Origin: Pseudomonadales bacterium
GTDB lineage: Bacteria > Pseudomonadota > Gammaproteobacteria > Pseudomonadales > Moraxellaceae
Reading direction: 5' to 3'
Assembly: GCA_013043915.1 (NCBI GenBank)
Contig: JABEVH010000274.1
Location: 1-15,811, forward strand
Length of the DNA: 15,811 bases
Below are positions 14,656 to 15,811 of the stretch, one piece after another (the stretch's first letter is position 1; every line of letters starts with the position of its first letter). Both the position numbers and the translations under genes were made by a program. The notes under the pieces were generated by a model, which saw only the letters and a program-made list of their open reading frames with translations, was not told the origin of the DNA and ran no database searches.

Positions 14656-14674
14656 AAAGCGAGGGGATTCTCGC
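14656..14674 (-). terminator. Weak hairpin after the PHA synthase stop
   Basis: On the minus strand, GCGAG and CTCGC (plus-strand 14670-14674 and 14659-14663) form a 5-bp GC-rich stem around a 6-base loop. It is followed by only three T residues (plus-strand 14656-14658). It lies about 34 bases past the phaC stop. The short stem and T-run make it at best a weak terminator. Confidence 0.22.
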
Positions 14675-14707
14675 GGTCGTGGGGTTGAATTTTACCAAAC
14701 GTTGATG

Positions 14708-15811
14708 TCACTCAGTTTCTCCCATAAGCGCTTGTGTAGCGGAAACCAAGACATAGCTACCGGGAGCATCTCCGAGATCCTTTTGAGGGCTGCGAGCGGG
14801 GACCTGATCTCCCGCCCACGGTTCAATCCAACGTTGCCAAGCCAACCACCAGCTTTCTGGATACAAGGTAGCTTCGGCAAACCAAGTCTGTGCCGAAGGC
14901 GGCAGGGAGGTGTGTCGGTAATGGCCGTAGCGCCCTTGTGGCGCATTAAGCACACCTGCCACATGACCTGATTCGCCGAGGACAAACTCCACTGGACCGC
15001 GATAAAGCTGCGTACCCACATAGCATCCCTGCCACTTGGCGATATGATCCTGCTGGGTGGCCAGAATAAAGGCTGGCGTAGTCACCTGACGCAGATCTAT
15101 AGGCGTCCCTGCTACAGAAACACCACCCGGTTCACGCAACAAGTTATCGACATAGAGCTGGCGCAAGAAAAACTTATGTACCTTGGCAGGCACATTGGTG
15201 CTGTCCGTATTCCAGTACAGCATATCAAAAGGGATCGGTCGCTCGCCCTTAAGATAGTTTTGTATGAAGTAATTCCAGTACAGATCATTTTCCCGCAGCA
15301 TGCTGAAGGTTACCGACAGCATGCGGCCATCCAGCACACCCTGCCGATCCAGTTCTTGTTCCAGTGCCTTAACGATAAAATCATCCAGATAAACACCGAT
15401 ATCACCGGCATCACTGAAATCAAAGAGCGAGGTCAGATGCGTGGCTGAGGCAATGCGTGAAGATTCTCCACGCCCTGCCAACCAAGCCAGGGTGATAGCC
15501 AGCAATATGCCTCCCGCGCAGTAGCCGACGACATTGGCATCAGGCTCTCCCGTCAGGTCGCGCATCACATCCAGAGCCTTAAGCAGGACTCTTTGCATGT
15601 AATCATTGATGCCTATGCTGCGGCTAGCTCGGCCAGGATTGGCCCATGAAACCATAAACACCGTATGCCCCTGATCACGAGCAAACCTCACCAAGGAATT
15701 GTCAGCCCGTAGATCGAGTACATAGAATTTGTTGATCCAGGGAGGAACTAGCAGCAAAGGCTTCTTATATACGCTGGCCGTATTAGGAAGATACTGTATA
15801 AGTTCAAACAG
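14708..15811 (-). CDS. phaC: Class I poly(3-hydroxyalkanoate) synthase, C-terminal part (5' end outside window)
   Basis: This enzyme polymerises 3-hydroxyacyl-CoA into storage polyester at the granule surface. The frame is open from the right edge to a TGA at 14708-14710 and gives 367 residues. Class I enzymes are near 590, so about 220 N-terminal residues are missing. The first visible codons read LFELIQYLPNTASVYKKP, then LLLVPPWINKFYVLDL, a typical PhaC run. The in-frame TTG at 15757 is therefore internal and not the start. The lipase-box-like GYCAGG holds the catalytic Cys (visible residue 98). The Asp is in QQDHIAKW (255) and the His in GESGHVAGV (283). The Asp-His spacing of 28 equals that in the Cupriavidus enzyme. 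Other family blocks are NDLYWNYFIQNYLKGE and PFDMLYWNTDSTN. It lies 293 bases upstream of the monooxygenase on the same strand, with uncertain co-transcription. Confidence 0.95.
   Translation of the reverse strand: MFELIQYLPNTASVYKKPLLLVPPWINKFYVLDLRADNSLVRFARDQGHTVFMVSWANPGRASRSIGINDYMQRVLLKALDVMRDLTGEPDANVVGYCAGGILLAITLAWLAGRGESSRIASATHLTSLFDFSDAGDIGVYLDDFIVKALEQELDRQGVLDGRMLSVTFSMLRENDLYWNYFIQNYLKGERPIPFDMLYWNTDSTNVPAKVHKFFLRQLYVDNLLREPGGVSVAGTPIDLRQVTTPAFILATQQDHIAKWQGCYVGTQLYRGPVEFVLGESGHVAGVLNAPQGRYGHYRHTSLPPSAQTWFAEATLYPESWWLAWQRWIEPWAGDQVPARSPQKDLGDAPGSYVLVSATQALMGETE

Larger units (their letters stand above)
14415..14707 (-). other. 293-base intergenic region upstream of the monooxygenase, rich in inverted repeats
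   Basis: I see no credible gene here. A plus-strand frame starting at 14624 runs on into the PHA synthase and is its antisense shadow. The region holds three separate inverted repeats at 14518-14588, a pair of imperfect direct repeats at 14602 and 14624, and a weak hairpin next to the phaC stop. No strong sigma-70 promoter for the monooxygenase was found by eye. The ribosome site GGAGG lies just before the ATG at 14414. Confidence 0.6.

Noticed and set aside
14624..14971. Plus-strand 115-residue frame starting in the intergenic region
   Set aside because: Most of it lies antisense to the well-supported PHA synthase, its protein has no recognisable motif and low-complexity basic stretches, and there is no ribosome site.
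15044..15448. Plus-strand 134-residue frame inside phaC
   Set aside because: It is fully antisense to conserved PhaC blocks including the NDLYWNY and YWNTDSTN regions, and shows no family resemblance.
15757..15811. TTG at 15757 as the true start of a short PHA synthase
   Set aside because: The frame continues to the right edge and the 18 codons before the TTG read as a conserved PhaC segment, so the gene is truncated by the window and not short.

Overview
The window comes from a Gram-negative bacterium. It encodes a lipoprotein outer-membrane efflux channel, a periplasmic adaptor and an RND pump, so both membranes are present. The CstA/YbdD pair, the QseBC/TctDE-like two-component system, the class I PHA synthase and the secreted zinc phospholipase C together suggest a proteobacterium, most likely a gammaproteobacterium. 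No rRNA or other lineage marker is present, so this is inference. I see no tRNA, rRNA, CRISPR array, complete insertion sequence or plasmid functions. Most of the window looks like ordinary, tightly packed chromosome.

Layout. Positions 1-192 hold the last 63 codons of an unrecognised gene. From 269 to 9866 there is one tightly packed plus-strand run. It begins with a three-part efflux pump: outer-membrane channel (269-1588), adaptor (1581-2606) and RND permease (2603-5656). An OmpR-type response regulator (5637-6299) and a QseC-like sensor kinase (6293-7588) follow. All these genes overlap their neighbours. After only 36 bases come a CstA-type pyruvate/peptide transporter (7625-9694) and its small partner YbdD (9675-9866). 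Positions 9867-10028 form the first real regulatory gap. It contains a candidate promoter, a phased series of GTC triplets and a 9-bp dyad. It leads into a second plus-strand operon: a secreted zinc-dependent phospholipase C (10029-11039), a periplasmic parvulin prolyl isomerase (11020-12384) and a small membrane-anchored protein of unknown function (12378-12911). These three genes also overlap.

The last 2.9 kb is on the minus strand and converges on the phospholipase operon with only 9 bases between. It carries an EthA-like Baeyer-Villiger flavin monooxygenase (12921-14414). A 293-base intergenic region rich in inverted repeats follows. Then comes the C-terminal two thirds of a class I PHA synthase (14708-15811), which runs off the right edge.

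Working picture. The pump genes are translationally coupled to a two-component system that probably senses pump substrate or envelope stress. The CstA/YbdD pair may be co-transcribed with them. In the second operon, a metalloenzyme that must be exported and folded outside the cytoplasm is encoded with a foldase-type prolyl isomerase and a small inner-membrane-anchored helical protein. This resembles a dedicated secretion and folding cassette and is the most interesting part of the window. The PHA synthase and monooxygenase point to storage-polymer and ketone/lipid metabolism, but nothing in the sequence ties them into one pathway.
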